Source: Acanthacorydalis orientalis
Taxonomy: Eukaryota > Arthropoda > Insecta > Megaloptera > Corydalidae
DNA length: 64,000 nt
Assembly (NCBI GenBank): GCA_034766995.1
Contig: CM068320.1
Location: forward strand, 7,836,001-7,900,000
Direction: 5' to 3'
A model generated the notes under the pieces. It did not search any database. It saw nothing but the letters and a program-made list of their open reading frames with translations, and was not told the origin of the DNA. The stretch's first letter is position 1, and each line of letters begins with the position of its first letter. Position numbers and translations under genes: made by a program. This document shows positions 1 to 13,118 of the stretch, one piece after another.

Positions 1-1191
1 AATATAGTTCATTTTTTTAATAAACAAAATGATAGATATTTTATTCGAATAAATCACTAAAAAAGTATTATGTAGTTAAAAAATTCAAAGAGCTCGGAAA
101 GATCTGATAAGATATTACATCATTTACTACGATAGCATCACTAATATGTATTTTTTTTAAAGGAATCACAGAAAAATCTATTTTATAGAAGGTTTTGAAT
201 CCAGTAAACATAGTTCTCTCTGAAACCAGTCATGAACTTCTCAACAGTATTATGCGACTAGTCATAGAACCAAAAACGTTAGAATTTTTATTAAAAATAA
301 AAGTAATTAACGTAAAAACGTATCAGCTTCCTTTAAACTAATCTGTACTAAATCTTCAATCCACTAGAGTACAAATTATGAATGGTTTTATAATTTATGA
401 CCTACATTAAATTATATCCAAGTATTGAACCTCTAAAATAATTTGTTATTAAAGAAATGGACAATTTTTCACTCTATTAGATGTATAATGATAGATAAAT
501 TCTCTCAACTTTCAATGATTGGACTTAAGTAGTTTAGCCATTAACTAGAGAAAGATTTCTCAATCGTACAGAACAATCAAAAAGAATAAAGAAAGCAAAA
601 ACTTTGTAAATTATTTGAAAACCAATAATTTATTTCAGAATCACAAGTGGAGATTAATAGAATATGACTGAATTATTTATTTTTAAACTAGTTATCAATA
701 AACAATCCTGATTACTACTATGTCATAAAAATCATTTTACAGATTAAAAAATTATTTTCCTAATTGATAGATTTTCAGTCATTATCTAATAATTTTTAAT
801 CATACTGTTAGTTTTTCAATACGTGTTTTTCTAAAAAAAAGATTTTCTTAAATTTAAAATGTCTTTCAACGTTCTTTTTATCTCATCTTCTTTTGTGTAC
901 TTTCTTCAAAAGTTGTGCTGGTCAGAAAAACGTAAAAATAGAAAAGTTATCCGTAAAATTTAGTAAATAAGAAAGAATTTGTGTTAATTTTTAAATATTT
1001 TCTTGCAAATATACAGGCGATCTTTATCCTGGTGGAATATATCTTGGTGCGATGTATGAGCCAACCAACTGGCCTTTTTATGAAAGAAGCCCCTGAAAAC
1101 AATCCACTTGGACACAGTAAGTAATTAATACATTTATATTTCATCAAGTTCTAGTTCAGATGCCTTATATCTTTATATATATATATACACA
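1..1191. other. AT-rich intergenic DNA, no gene seen
   Basis: Stops are frequent in all frames and I recognise no transposase, reverse transcriptase or RNA motif. A short TA run (about 1172-1187) leads into the mobile element that follows. Confidence 0.5.
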
Positions 1192-2482
1192 GACTGGCCC
1201 ATAAGTCACGACAGGGTTTGAACAGTCGATTACTTTTTCGATTATTAATTATTTCCTTTATTTTTTTCGTGAATCGTAATCATTAGTAAAAAAATTTATC
1301 ATGGAAAAATTTTCAACTCTATAGCGCACCAAAACCATATAGTTTTAATTTGAAAACCAGCATTCAATTATTGGACGGTAGCGAGCATATCGTTGACGTT
1401 TTAATGTTGGAGTTGGAAGTCTCTCTTGGAATCAATGATTCGCCGCTTGATCAATCGTTGCCAGCAACAGGATTCCGTAAGTGACCTTCCACGTGCCGGG
1501 AGATCATTTTCTGCCAGGATAGAGGCAAATATTGAACATGTGCGACGAAGTATCGAAAAACAACCAGAAACGTCGACCCGGAGACAATCTACCTAATTGG
1601 GTATAGCTCACACGTCGCTGCAGCGCATATTAAACCTTTTCCCGTACAATATTCAACTGATACAGGAAATAAAACCTGAAGATTATCATCAGTGACGAGT
1701 AAATTATGCAATACAATTTCAACAGTTGGCGATAGAAACTGACAGGTTTATCCACCAGATGATTATGTCTGATGAGACTCACTTCCACTAGAACTGTCTC
1801 ATCAATAAACAGAATTCTAAGATTTGGAGCACCGAGAATCCAAAAGTTATACACCAATATAAATTTCACCCTCTCAAGTACAAGGTTTAGTGCGGAATAA
1901 CCTTACAATAAATCATCGAAACGTTCTTCTTCGAAAATAACAATGGTAATACAGTGATGGTCACTGAAAAATGATATCGAACCACGCTTTAAAATATTGT
2001 ACGGCCTGCAGTGTGAAATAGACCTGAAATGTGGTTTCAGCAAGATGGAGCCACTTGACATATTGCTAAAACTACAATGCAAGTTTTATGAGATATTTCT
2101 GAAGAACGAATAATTTCGAGAAGATCTACAATTGAATGGCCGCAACAGTCTCCAGATCTGATGGTTTCTGACTTTATTTGTGTGGTTACCTAAAAGAAAG
2201 GGTGTATGTGAACAAGCCTCGGACAATTCTATAACTACAGGAGAACATACGCCGAGAAATTAGAGCACTACAGCCATCGACACTAGCAGCTACCATGGAA
2301 CATGCTACAGAAAAAGCCTCTCTTTGAGAAGCCAAAAATGGACAGCGTTTCAAAGATTTTGTTTTCCGTTCATAGTGTGAATATGTCTTCCAGTTTTGTA
2401 CTTTATTATAACCAAAGATGAATAAAAATAATTAATAATCAAAAATGTTATTCATTATTCAAACCCCGTCATGGCTTAAAGG

Positions 2483-2488
<6 letters not shown>
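1192..2488 (+). mobile_element. Degenerate Tc1/mariner-superfamily element, DD41D type
   Basis: The ends form imperfect inverted repeats: inward from each side they share GCC, TAAG, GAC and GGGTTTGAA in register over about 30 bp. The right end abuts TA (2489-2490); the left flank is CA, probably a decayed TA. Inside is a broken plus-strand transposase. Around 1540-1634 an HTH segment reads VRRSIEKQPETSTRRQST, a stop, then LGIAHTSLQRIL. The first catalytic Asp is in SDETHFH (codon 1771-1773), the second in WFQQDGA (2044-2046) and the third in SPDLMVSDF (2170-2172). The last two are 42 codons apart, leaving 41 residues between, which fits the DD41D (rosa/visitor-like) branch of IS630-Tc1-mariner. 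Several stops and frameshifts make it non-functional. The family is inferred from motifs and spacing. Confidence 0.8.

Positions 2489-2536
<48 letters not shown>
2489..2536. repeat. (TA)n microsatellite
   Basis: Uninterrupted TA dinucleotides that begin exactly at the right end of the preceding transposon, so the target TA is part of the array. Confidence 0.97.
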
Positions 2537-2537
<1 letters not shown>

Positions 2538-3640
2538 CAATTTTTAATGTGTCTTTCAGTGTTAAAACCGATGTATCAGTTTTCAGAGCTCTCCTTTCTT
2601 TTTCAAATGCTGTTGTTTACTCATTACGTTAACGTATAAAATCCATTCGCTAGCACTTTTGTCAAAAAAGCATCATGCTTTCTTTATTATCATTTAATAT
2701 ACGCTGCATCAAATGAGATTCTGAAAATTCATACGACATCTATATTTTAAACTTCGACAAAGTTTAAATCTCTAATAATAAAAATATACATCATATTTAA
2801 CCTTTACAATAACATATGCATGATATTTTAAGATCTATTTCAATCACCACCTTGGTATCATCAAATTAATTCTTATAGATATACCACTCTTTAATAGCAA
2901 TGCAGTAAGAAATTACCCTCGCGAGTATTTTGAAGCTCCGCTGGACTCACTAAAATGCGATCCTGTCGGAGGGTCATGAAAAATTAGTTCACTAGTTTGT
3001 GATATTTTCCCAGATCAAGAATCCATCAATAATTTAAACAGCGTGAATGGTAAGGACTAGTGTTCGGTATTTGTTCCACAGCGGATTGACTACAGGTCTC
3101 TACTCAACAATGACGTCCTTAACGCCTGATTTTCTCTAGATCAGCCTTTTTACTTTTTTGATTTACATCCATACCTCCAAAAACATATTCATATCTTGTT
3201 AGTGAAGTATAAATCTAAAATACCTATAATCTATACTCAATACCAGTATTCATTACGTTTTCGAGAGAGTAGTATAGTAACTCTACAAACGATGTGTACC
3301 TTAGACCATGAACCATATTCAAATTTTCAAAACAAAACCATAGAAATTCATATCCAATTTTCCATCTTTTACCATTGTTTTACATGTTTTTTTAGTACTC
3401 CAGTTATATTATTTCTCAGTTAAAACTTGTAAAATATAATATGCTTTAATAGAAATTTCAATTCATATATTTTAAATAATAATTAAGGTTAAAAATGATA
3501 ACATAATTATAAAGGACAAATATTTTAAGATACACTGCAGACTCCATTACTTTTTTGAGCTCTAATACATTGGAAGAAGGATTTTTATACCAGAAAGATA
3601 TAATACGAGGTAGAATAAAAAAAATATATTTATATTATAC

Positions 3641-3642
<2 letters not shown>
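2537..3642. other. Intergenic DNA, no gene recognised
   Basis: Mostly AT-rich. The part from about 2910 to 3160 is visibly richer in G and C than its surroundings, but neither strand gives a long reading frame or a motif I recognise. Confidence 0.4.
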
Positions 3643-3689
<47 letters not shown>

Positions 3690-3720
3690 CTTATGTATGT
3701 ATATACGTAAATATATATTC
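3643..3720. repeat. (TA)n microsatellite with TATG variants
   Basis: Pure TA to about 3682, then degenerate TATG/TATAC units. Confidence 0.95.
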
Positions 3721-4080
3721 GATACAATTTTGACAAGAAACTATAGAGGAAGTATATCGAATTTCAACACCGATTCTGTGTTAAATATACACATTCATGT
3801 GTATGTTCCAGTTCCGATAGGAATGATTAGACGGTGTCTAGCAACGTGTTCGCAGCAGGAGATAACGTTCGCGGTGACAGGTTTGAAATTTCCTTTCTTT
3901 AAAACTTTTCCAATATGCTGCGAGTCAATATCACATTATAATATACGTAGTTGGAGGGCATGCGCTCGAAACCTTCTGGTTGGGTGTAAAATTGAAGCTA
4001 TTCGTCTTTCTTATGTCATTGGAGAATATTTAAACGAAATTGTGCAGGTGCGCCAAATGAAAGGGCGACGGTCGAATTAA
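3697..4080 (+). other. Open frame of 127 codons, unrecognised
   Basis: An ATG-initiated frame opens in the degenerate edge of the microsatellite and runs to a stop at 4080. From about 3780 the DNA is richer in G and C than the local background, which is why the frame stays open. The predicted peptide is cysteine- and arginine-rich (for example RRCLATCSQQE and RSWRACARNLLVG) and matches no family I know. No signal peptide, transmembrane segment or splice structure is clear. It could be an exon, part of an unrecognised repeat, or chance; chance is most likely. Confidence 0.12.
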
Positions 4081-4287
4081 TATTTCAACAAGTTCGAACG
4101 TGAAGAATGAACTGGAAAAATCAATTTCGTTCATTTTTTTACATTTTACGATCGAATTTCGTAACATATTGAAGTTCAGCGAGTGGGAAAAGTTTTGCGA
4201 ATAGCGTTGATTTATTTTATGTGCGTGATGTTGACCGCTTGGATATTTTTTATATTCAGATTATATGTACCCTTTGTGTGTATACAG

Positions 4288-4290
<3 letters not shown>

Positions 4291-4333
<43 letters not shown>

Positions 4334-4345
4334 ATATATACACAC
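4291..4345. repeat. Compound TA/TATG/CA microsatellite
   Basis: ACAT units, then TA dinucleotides, then TATG and a short CA run. Confidence 0.9.
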
Positions 4346-4734
4346 GTATATTATAATACACTAAAGTATAATTAAAATAGACGTGCAAAATAACTTAGAA
4401 AGAAACAATTATCAACCATAAAAAACTAAAATTTAATAAATATTTTTTTTTAATTATTAATAGGAAAATCAATATTAATAAAATTGAATATGATATATTC
4501 ATGAATAGTATGTTTTTAAATACTAATATATCCAACTGGATTAATCCTATTTTACAAATTGTAAAAATAACTTACTTATCATTCAATGACATAATAATTA
4601 TATTGAATGATTTTTATGCGTCCTGCTTGTTTGTTGTTACTTTTCATATCAAATTTTTATGAATGCTATTTATTCAAAATGTTTATTGTATTTAGGTAGT
4701 CATAATTATTTTCAGTAATATTGAAGTCATTTTT

Positions 4735-5395
4735 GTACATACAAGAGTAAAGTAATGAAAATAGGAAGAGATGATAATCGATACCTGCATATAATATGCA
4801 ATAATCAGACACTAAAGGAGGTTGTAGAATACGAATAAATAGGAGTCAAAATTAGCAGAGATGGGAGTATTGGTCAGGAAGTACTGAGTAGGGTTAAGAA
4901 GGCAAACATAATTTACTACCAGCTTAGTCAAATAGTTATCAAAAATAAAGTGGTAAAGAAGAAGACTAAGTGAGAGCTGGACGACACTCGATAAGCTTAC
5001 AAAACGCATCACGGCAGCGGAAATGAAATTCTTGCGAAGAGTAGCAGGTAAAACAAGTAGAGGCTGCATAAGAAATGAGAGGATTAGTAAAAGCATAGAG
5101 GTAGAGACCATGAATGATATTCTGGATGAGAGACAGTTGAAATTATATGGACATGCAACCAGAACAAATGAGGGAAGTAAAGTGAGAAAACGTTTAGAAG
5201 CAAGGCCCCAAGGAAGAAAAGGAAGACTAAGAACTATGCACAAGTGATACATAGATCAGCTTATAAGACAGTAAGGAAGAACGATGAAAGAGATGAAGAA
5301 ATTGACCAATAGCAGAGATAGATGGAAGAGATGGACCAACACCGCTTCTACCTTAGAAAGCAGATAGGAAGAACTGAGAAAGAAAAAAAAATATG
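4735..5395 (+). pseudogene. Non-LTR retrotransposon reverse transcriptase, C-terminal fragment
   Basis: Plus-strand translation gives the region downstream of the LINE catalytic core: KTKVMKIGR-like text near 4745, a GVKISRDGSIGQEVLSRV segment near 4847-4900 (usually YLGxxIsrDG), then AEMKFLRRVAGKT from about 5015, and RLEARPQGRKGR near 5190-5225, the basic PQGRRGRGRPR block at the end of such ORFs. Stops and frameshifts separate these blocks. The palm-domain catalytic motifs lie upstream and are absent, so this is a 5'-truncated insertion, the usual outcome of target-primed reverse transcription. An A-rich stretch follows the conserved part (about 5378-5395). It resembles the LINE at 18.6-19.9 kb in domain order, but I cannot show it is the same family. 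Confidence 0.8.
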
Positions 5396-5986
5396 TAAAA
5401 AGAACGCAATGAAACTAGAAATAAAATCAATCAAATAAACGATTAGTAAATAGACAAATCTTGTGTACATAAATAAATGTGTATATGCACTGTTCTAATT
5501 CTTGCATTTCAATATTATCGACATACGTAATTATATTTTCATTTTTAATAAACGCACTAACAAATATTTGACAACAGAGAAAAAAAATTAATATTTATCG
5601 TGTAACTAACTAATATATATATATATACATTTATTGTAGCTTATATTTTTCTCCATCTGCTAGTCAATCAAACGGTCAGGTGTCTCTTCTAGCTTAATAG
5701 TAAATTTCAATTGCTCTTTTTCCATTTACTAGTAAACTAAGAACTATAAAACTAACATTGTCTAAAAATACCTTACTATTATATAGACTCCAAACTTGTA
5801 TTTCATAATTCGCTCGTTTTAAATATTTTTAATATTATACTAGAAGTTTTCCATGAAATCTGTAAGTTGTTCTGAATCTAAAACTTTTTTAAATTTTGTG
5901 TTAAGACTAATATTATTTTGAACCAATACCAATCAATCAATTCATATCTATACATAATCATTTGATTTGAATGATTACATGGCAGT

Positions 5987-6032
<46 letters not shown>

Positions 6033-6195
6033 AGAGAGAGAGATCAATTACAATAGAGACAATAGAAGCCCAAATCAAAAAAATCCCCTTGCAATTTGTT
6101 CGCAACATATTCGTTCCTATAAATAGAGGGGATAATCATAGATAAAATTTTTCATCTGAATAATTTTTGCATGATTTGTTAAATAATTTATTTGT
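5396..6195. other. Intergenic DNA, no gene seen
   Basis: Featureless AT-rich sequence apart from the microsatellite listed separately. Confidence 0.5.
5989..6045. repeat. (TA)n(GA)n compound microsatellite
   Basis: TA repeats to about 6028 followed by AGAG units. Confidence 0.95.
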
Positions 6196-6275
6196 TATAC
6201 CAGGAGGCTCTGACCCTTACCTGCTACGCTTGCCGACAACGGTGGCTCCCCCTCCGCTCGCTTCGTTTATTATTC
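6196..6275. other. Short GC-rich block of unknown origin
   Basis: About 75 bp of strongly GC-rich sequence (for example GGTGGCTCCCCCTCCGCTCG at 6241-6260) sits abruptly in DNA with very little G or C. There is no open frame with a recognisable product, and no tRNA A/B-box pair or cloverleaf that I can fold. A (TA)n array starts 15 bp downstream. It could be a short repeat end or a captured fragment. Confidence 0.4.
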
Positions 6276-6288
6276 ACTTAATATCGTA

Positions 6289-6289
<1 letters not shown>

Positions 6290-6330
<41 letters not shown>
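6290..6330. repeat. (TA)n microsatellite
   Basis: Pure TA run. Confidence 0.95.
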
Positions 6331-6333
<3 letters not shown>

Positions 6334-7454
6334 AATATGTGTATATAATCATTCTCATAAATGAACTGCAACGCAGTTGTTTTATAAAGTCGCAAATTTC
6401 ATTTTATAATTCTTCGTGAAAATTTCGTTTAACTTGATTAATTAATTAACAAATTAATTTAATACAAAATCTCTACACGTTTTTTAATAATAAATACTTC
6501 TGTTCGTTTTTTGAAATTTTACGGAATATTTTTTTATATATAGATAGATAAGATTATTATAGAAATAAAAGTGTATGTCATACCTGTTTATAATGTTTTA
6601 TAAACACATTAATTCTAATTGTTATAACTTAGAAATTACAAAAAAATGGAATTATAAAAATAAAAAACTGATAAGTAACAGAGACATATAGATAAATATT
6701 TAATAATATTTTTATCAAATAGTATAAGTTTATTTTTAAAAATATCATTCGATGTAATTCATTTTTTTAAACAGCAAGAAACAGACTTAAATGTAACTTA
6801 GATTGATCAAAAATTCAACATTCAAAATCGTCCATCAAAAATGTGTCTATAATAAATTTATCTTATTTACTAAATGGAAAATAGTTAGATGGAATTTGAA
6901 ACAAGTCTTCAAAATTAGTAGAAATTATTTAAATTATAATACGTGTTTATAAAACAAATGTATAACAGTTAATAATACAAAGTAATAAAATTACACTGCA
7001 AAAAATATTTTATTTCTCCTAAGCACTATCAAATTCTCCTCGGTTTTTTTATACTGTCTGATAAAATCCGTAACTGTTTTCTGACTTTGTAAAGATTTTC
7101 ACAAAAGTTATAATAGTATTTTATAATACAATTTATATCTAATATTTTAATTAAACAATCACTTTTATTTTCGTTTCAAAAAAAAACATACCGCAAAAAA
7201 TATACTTCACACCTTTTCACATGTGTTTGTAATTTTATTACATTTTTTGTAGCTTATTCACGGCTGTTTTTATTTTCGAGTGGTCCATAACATACTGTGC
7301 ATCTGCGACTGACTGTTTCACATGTTTATCACGCCATATTCTCTACATATGTTGACAGTAGTAGATTTATTCCCCTATTTCAAATATAATAGACTTAAAG
7401 TAATTTCCACTTTCCTTTAGTGATTTACATTTTATGGAAACTTTTATGTATTGT

Positions 7455-7523
<69 letters not shown>

Positions 7524-9598
7524 TAATATATATATATATATATATATATATACTAATATATACAGAAGTTGACCCAAAAACATCAAAAAGATTTTATTTA
7601 TCTCTAGATTTTTTTATTTCTAAGCATATCTTTTTTTTATTCATCTTGAGAAGTACTTCTTAAAAAAAGTCAAAATAAAACATCAACTGAGTGAATAATA
7701 AATAATGAAACTACAGCTTAAAAGTGATTATTTGTTTAGTTAACTTTTAAACCATTTACTTTATAAAAGTGTTCTTTTTTTTAAAAAAAAAACAAAGATA
7801 AATTGCGCTATTAAATATATTTTAGATTTTTTATCGCTGTTATTTAATAATGTATTTACTTTCTGGTTTTAACTTGAAAATAGTTCCTTTGAAATTAAAT
7901 TTTTAATTATTTTGAAATTGAATATTCTTATTGATTAGAAATATATATGGGAATATCATAATTTGTTGATAAATTAAAAAAAATACATGCTTGTATTAAA
8001 AACGTTAAGCGTAACTTTATAGAAATGTTATTTTAGTTAAAGTTTTTATAAATCTACTCCATATTTCTTTCAATTAAATTAAGAATTAAATTGAGATTAA
8101 TTTATTCATTAATTGTGTTTGCATCGTTTTAATTATTCGTTTGTGTATTTCTCAGAACTAGTAAATATAATACCGTAAATCGTTCATTCATCATTTATTT
8201 TATTTTTAAAGAATTTCTTATCAGATTTGTTACAAACCATAAAAATATGTCTATAAATTACATTATGAAGAAGAAAATAAAACGTTGAAAATATTTTTAT
8301 CGCGACAGATAACCACACTTTCCAATACTAATAATTCAAATGTTTGTTTCCTCTGTAGCTATTAAATTGGTAAGAAAATAATTGCGGTTTTGGTGTTCTG
8401 AATTTTAACTTTAATTTATTTCAATGAAAGTATCATTTAATTGTGTTCATGTTAATATTATTTTAAAGTGCACTTTCGGTCCGTATTTTGTCATGTATTT
8501 CGGTACATATCAATTGGATTCATCATCCACTGGAGATTTTGTAATCAATATTGTATGCGCAGTAATTGATTCGGGTTAGTTAATCTTGTTCTTTATGATA
8601 TTTAATCTTATATACTATTATAATTTTAAAAAATCATATAAAAGTAAGTTATTAAATTAACAATATAGTTGTTCATGTCAACACCCTCGATCTCGTTCGT
8701 GAAGTTCTTGATAATTTTCATTCTTTTCGATCATTCGAGATTCTAACATCTACGATTATTTTCAGTTCGTATGCCACCTTCAAATGGATTTATATAAAAG
8801 ATTTTAATTCTATTTCAGGACCATTTACATATATTTTAACAAGGATACGGTTTAAAATTTTAAACTATAATCTAAACTATTGCGTTACTATTTATTTTTA
8901 TATGTTCGTTTTGTATATTATTTTTTGAAATTGATTAATTACTTCATGATCAATAGAAATTATGACAAATGTTCTCCTTGCTTTAATTTATTTCACATTA
9001 ATAAAATAATATGAAATAAATCATTAATACTCAGAATATGTATTATTTCGGACGAAAAAATTCGTTAAACTTAAAATTTATGGAAAAATGGCAAAATTAA
9101 TTCCTCTCGAGAAGAAATGCGCTGAGATGTACAGAAACTCGTTTAACAGAAATTCACTGATACGATAAGGATTTGATTAAACATTCCCTTCATCGACTGA
9201 TAATTTTATATATTTCTAGAACAACTCTTTAACATTTTTAAAAATAATTTTTTAAGACTTTTATTTCAAGTACTACTCAATACTTTTTATTATATATAGA
9301 TTTCCTTTATTTTTGACTTTATAACCGTACGAGTATATCCAGTAACTATTTATTAGTTTGATATTGATAAAAATAAGAACAAAAAACACAATTTCAGAAA
9401 TATATCTGAAACCATCTCGACAGTTAGTAAACAGCTTCATAAAGTCATTGGAACAAAACGGTGTTAACTAGAGAAATAGTTCATTTAACGATTTTGATCG
9501 TTTCACTTAGCTTAAGTCAAAAATAATGGTATGAGTTGTTCATTACAATTTAAATAGTTTTACAATATCTACAAATTGAGATACATATAAACATAAAT

Positions 9599-9637
<39 letters not shown>

Positions 9638-10875
9638 GTATTATAATCCCGGATAAAATACTTAAGTTATTTATATATTTTTTATTTTCAAAGAAAGTTT
9701 TTTTCATTAATAAAATTTTCTTTTCAATTATGTGACACATTAAGTTAACTGATTTTTACACTATGTCTGCTTATTTTATATTATAACTTAAAGTAAAATA
9801 TTTCCACAACTTATAATAATTACATACTTCTATCAGAAGTTTAGTTTAACGGAATACTCCTTTGAAGTGAAAATAATTCAGAGGTAATTCTTTTAATTGA
9901 TTAATAATGTTTGTTGAAACTAGCAAAAAGATGTTATTTATATTTTAATATGTAATAATAACTCTGGATTCCATACTCGATAATAATTTAAATAGTTATT
10001 AAATAGCAAAGTACTAATATTATTTTTTTACTACTAATATTAATTGTTATTATTTTACAAATATTTTTTTCAATCATATTCTCATTTATTAAATCTCAAT
10101 AATAATATAAATTGTCTCCTACAAATAATAATAGAGTTAAAAAAATTAAATGCATGAAAATGACTTAAAAATGATAAAAACCGTAAAATAAAATAAAACA
10201 AATTTAAACAATTCTAGATCATACAGATGCAAATTTAACGTAAAATAAATTACCCATAAACATATAAACAAGTCTTTTGAAGTATTTAATGTAACATTCA
10301 ATATAAATCTCGTAAAACAAACCGAATTTCAGTCACAAATACTTACAATATAATTAACACCACAAAGAACGTTCCGAGCCAAAATTACAAAAAAAGCATT
10401 AATGATATAGAAAAAGAAAACAATTTCAAAGAAAAACATGGGAACAAAAACTCAAACAAATAACATATCGTTTATTTGCAATACACGTGGTACAATTTGT
10501 TTTCTAATTTTGAGATTTAAGCAAAAATTGATTCGAATAACACTGTATTTTTATCATAAATAATAATATATATTTAATTTCATTAAATGTACACGTATCT
10601 TTGTTTAATTTACTGTCTGTGCCTTCAACAATTTCAGTTATTATAGACAGATCAGACTAAGATTTTCCAAAAAGATGGAAAGACTATGCTTTTTATCAAT
10701 TTTATTTTAAAAAGATTTATTTCCATTATCAAACGTAGTTTTATCAAGAACCGTTTATCTTCAAAATTATATAGATATGTTTACTATTCTTTTTGTTATT
10801 AATAAAAACAAATTGCCTATTTGAAATAAAACTTACTTTGAGTCATTACAACTAGAATACTAAGTCAAATAACTA
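6331..10875. other. Long AT-rich interval without recognised genes
   Basis: Read in both directions; no transposase, reverse transcriptase or RNA motif was recognised. It contains the microsatellite at 7457-7560 and a short TA run near 9602-9632. Stretches such as 8680-8780 have mildly higher GC but no coherent frame. Confidence 0.45.
7457..7560. repeat. (TA)n microsatellite with TACTAA interruptions
   Basis: Two long TA runs separated by CACTAATA; a second TACTAATA interruption ends the tract. Confidence 0.95.
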
Positions 10876-12140
10876 TTAAGTAGGTGCCAAAATAATTGTG
10901 GTTTTTACGCATCGAGTATAAAGACACATAGATCAGTTAAAAAATATATTTATTAATCAAAATAAAGACCATTGGCCTGTACATATTTCTTCCAATGGGA
11001 AACAAGATTGTTTATTCCCACAAGAGAGAATTCTGGAGTTCTGGAATTAACGAATTCATCGCAGGCGCTTTGAGCTGATGCTTGATCTTTGAAAACCTTC
11101 TCTCGTAGGAAATTACTCAATTTTTTTTAAAAATAATCTGTCGGATGCAGGTCCGGAGAATAAGTTGGGTGAGGTAAGGTTTCATAACTCAATTCATTTG
11201 ATTTTTTTAAAGTCATCTGTGAGACGTGTGGTCGGAGGCTGTCATGAAGAAGAATTGGTCTTTCTTCGATTTAACTAATGCTGGCCATAAACGATACAAA
11301 TTCTCATATATTTTTTCAATTTTCATGACAATATTATTCTGCTCTTATTGTTCCATCAGAATTTAAGAAGTTGTAGTGAATGATGCCACTTGCCGACCAC
11401 CAAACACCGACCATAATCTTTATTTCATGTAGCACCGGTTTAGTAAACTGTTTTGGTACTTCTTCTCGGTCTAACCACTGTGGTGAACATTACCGATTGT
11501 TGTAGAAAATCCACTTTTAATCACATATGACAATTCGATCAAGAAAGGGATCATTTTTGTTAGGAAAAATTGGTGCAGGGCAGAGTTACTCGATTTTCGT
11601 TTAGTTTATACGGCAACCATTCATACAGCTTTTCTGTTTTTCCATTTAGGTTCAAATGTCGTTCAGCTGTTGAAGGATCAACATTGAGTTCTTCTGCCAC
11701 CTCTCGAGATATTTTACGTAGGTCCACTTCAATAATGGTTTTTAAATCATTATTGTCTATAACTAAACGACGTCCACGACCTTCTTCATCAACAAAGTTT
11801 TAGTTTGCATTACGAAATTTTTGAAACCAGTGTTGAGCTGTACGTTCACTAGTTGACTCTTCGTCGAAAACAAATTTGATATTTCAGTTTCTGTTGGTTT
11901 ACGTCCTAATTTAAACTCATACAACAAAATCGTGCCAATTTACTTTTTTTCATTACTAAGAGGTTATATATCCGACAACACTAAAGAATGAAAACAATAG
12001 ACATAAGCTGAAATCAGTAATGCTAATTTCATTTATTACAATGATGTATCACATGACTATAACAAAAGATAACGGTAAATATAAAAATCGGCGGCCGACT
12101 TAAAATGATAAAAACCACAATTAGTTTTGCACCAACCTAA
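10876..12140 (-). mobile_element. Full-length cecropia-type mariner, decayed transposase
   Basis: The ends are inverted repeats of the TTAGGTTGGTGCAAAA type: TTAAGTAGGTGCCAAAATAA at the left and the complement of TTAGGTTGGTGCAAAACTAA at the right. The 1265-bp length is normal for mariner. The minus strand encodes a DD34D transposase with many breaks. All three catalytic Asp codons survive: 11520-11522 (ICD, then a stop replacing Glu, then KW), 11241-11243 (LHDSLRPH) and 11136-11138 (HPTDYF). The last two are 35 codons apart. The C-terminus reads FVNSRTPEFSLVGINNLVSH and ends near 10950. Stops and frameshifts in the HTH half and the centre rule out function. Hsmar1/cecropia-subfamily membership is inferred from the terminal repeats and the C-terminal sequence. 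Confidence 0.9.
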
Positions 12141-12575
12141 CACAATTACAGTACTAAGTAAGAATTTTATAAATCAAAAAAGAACTGAGATTCAGAAATA
12201 TTAAGAACTAATATTTATAATCTTGCAAATTCTTCTTGAATATTTAATACATTGTCAGTTAAATCCGCGTATATGCATGACATTTTTTTTTTATTTTACT
12301 AAAGTTAAAACTTCAAAACTCCTATCGTTAAAAAATATACTTTCTGAGTTGTGTTAGACTTATAGCAAACAATTGATGATGATGATTGGAAATTTTTTAT
12401 AAAGTAACAAAAAATTATATATATATTATACTAAATATAATAATTAAGCAAATTAATTACAAAACTACTGAATAAATATTGTAAACAAAGAAACAATAGT
12501 CTAAAATACTATGTTATTAATAAGATTGGAGGAAATACATATATAACTTTATTATATACATTATATATTTATATA

Positions 12576-12576
12576 T

Positions 12577-12649
<73 letters not shown>

Positions 12650-12660
12650 GATAGAGAGAG
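12576..12660. repeat. (TA)n then GATAGA/GA microsatellite
   Basis: A long TA run ends at about 12645, followed by GACAGATAGAGAGAG. Confidence 0.95.
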
Positions 12661-12965
12661 AATTGAAATACAGTATTTGTCGCAATAACAAACATTTCAA
12701 ACGAAACAAAACTTCAAGAAGAGAAACAGTTACCATATAAATTCCTTTCAAAAGCAATAACACGAATTCTTATATATTAAATTTAAATGTATACATCTTC
12801 CATTTATTCCAGATTTATATAGCATAAATAATATCATATAAATAGTAAAAATGACATAAAAAAGATTCAAAATAAACATACTTACAATTAAGAATATTAA
12901 CAATAACGAAAAATAAATATATTAAGAAACATTTTTTAATATTTTAATCAAATTACACGTGTAAG

Positions 12966-12969
<4 letters not shown>

Positions 12970-13033
<64 letters not shown>

Positions 13034-13049
13034 ATACATAAATATATAT

Positions 13050-13118
<69 letters not shown>
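12970..13118. repeat. TA/TACA compound microsatellite, about 150 bp
   Basis: Blocks of TA separated by ACATAC units. Apparent Tyr/Ile-rich open frames here are artefacts of the repeat. Confidence 0.95.

Noticed and set aside
4812..5252. Minus-strand 146-codon frame
   Set aside because: It is the antisense shadow of the LINE reverse transcriptase fragment on the plus strand.
6196..6275. tRNA or tRNA-derived SINE
   Set aside because: No A-box/B-box pair and no cloverleaf could be drawn.
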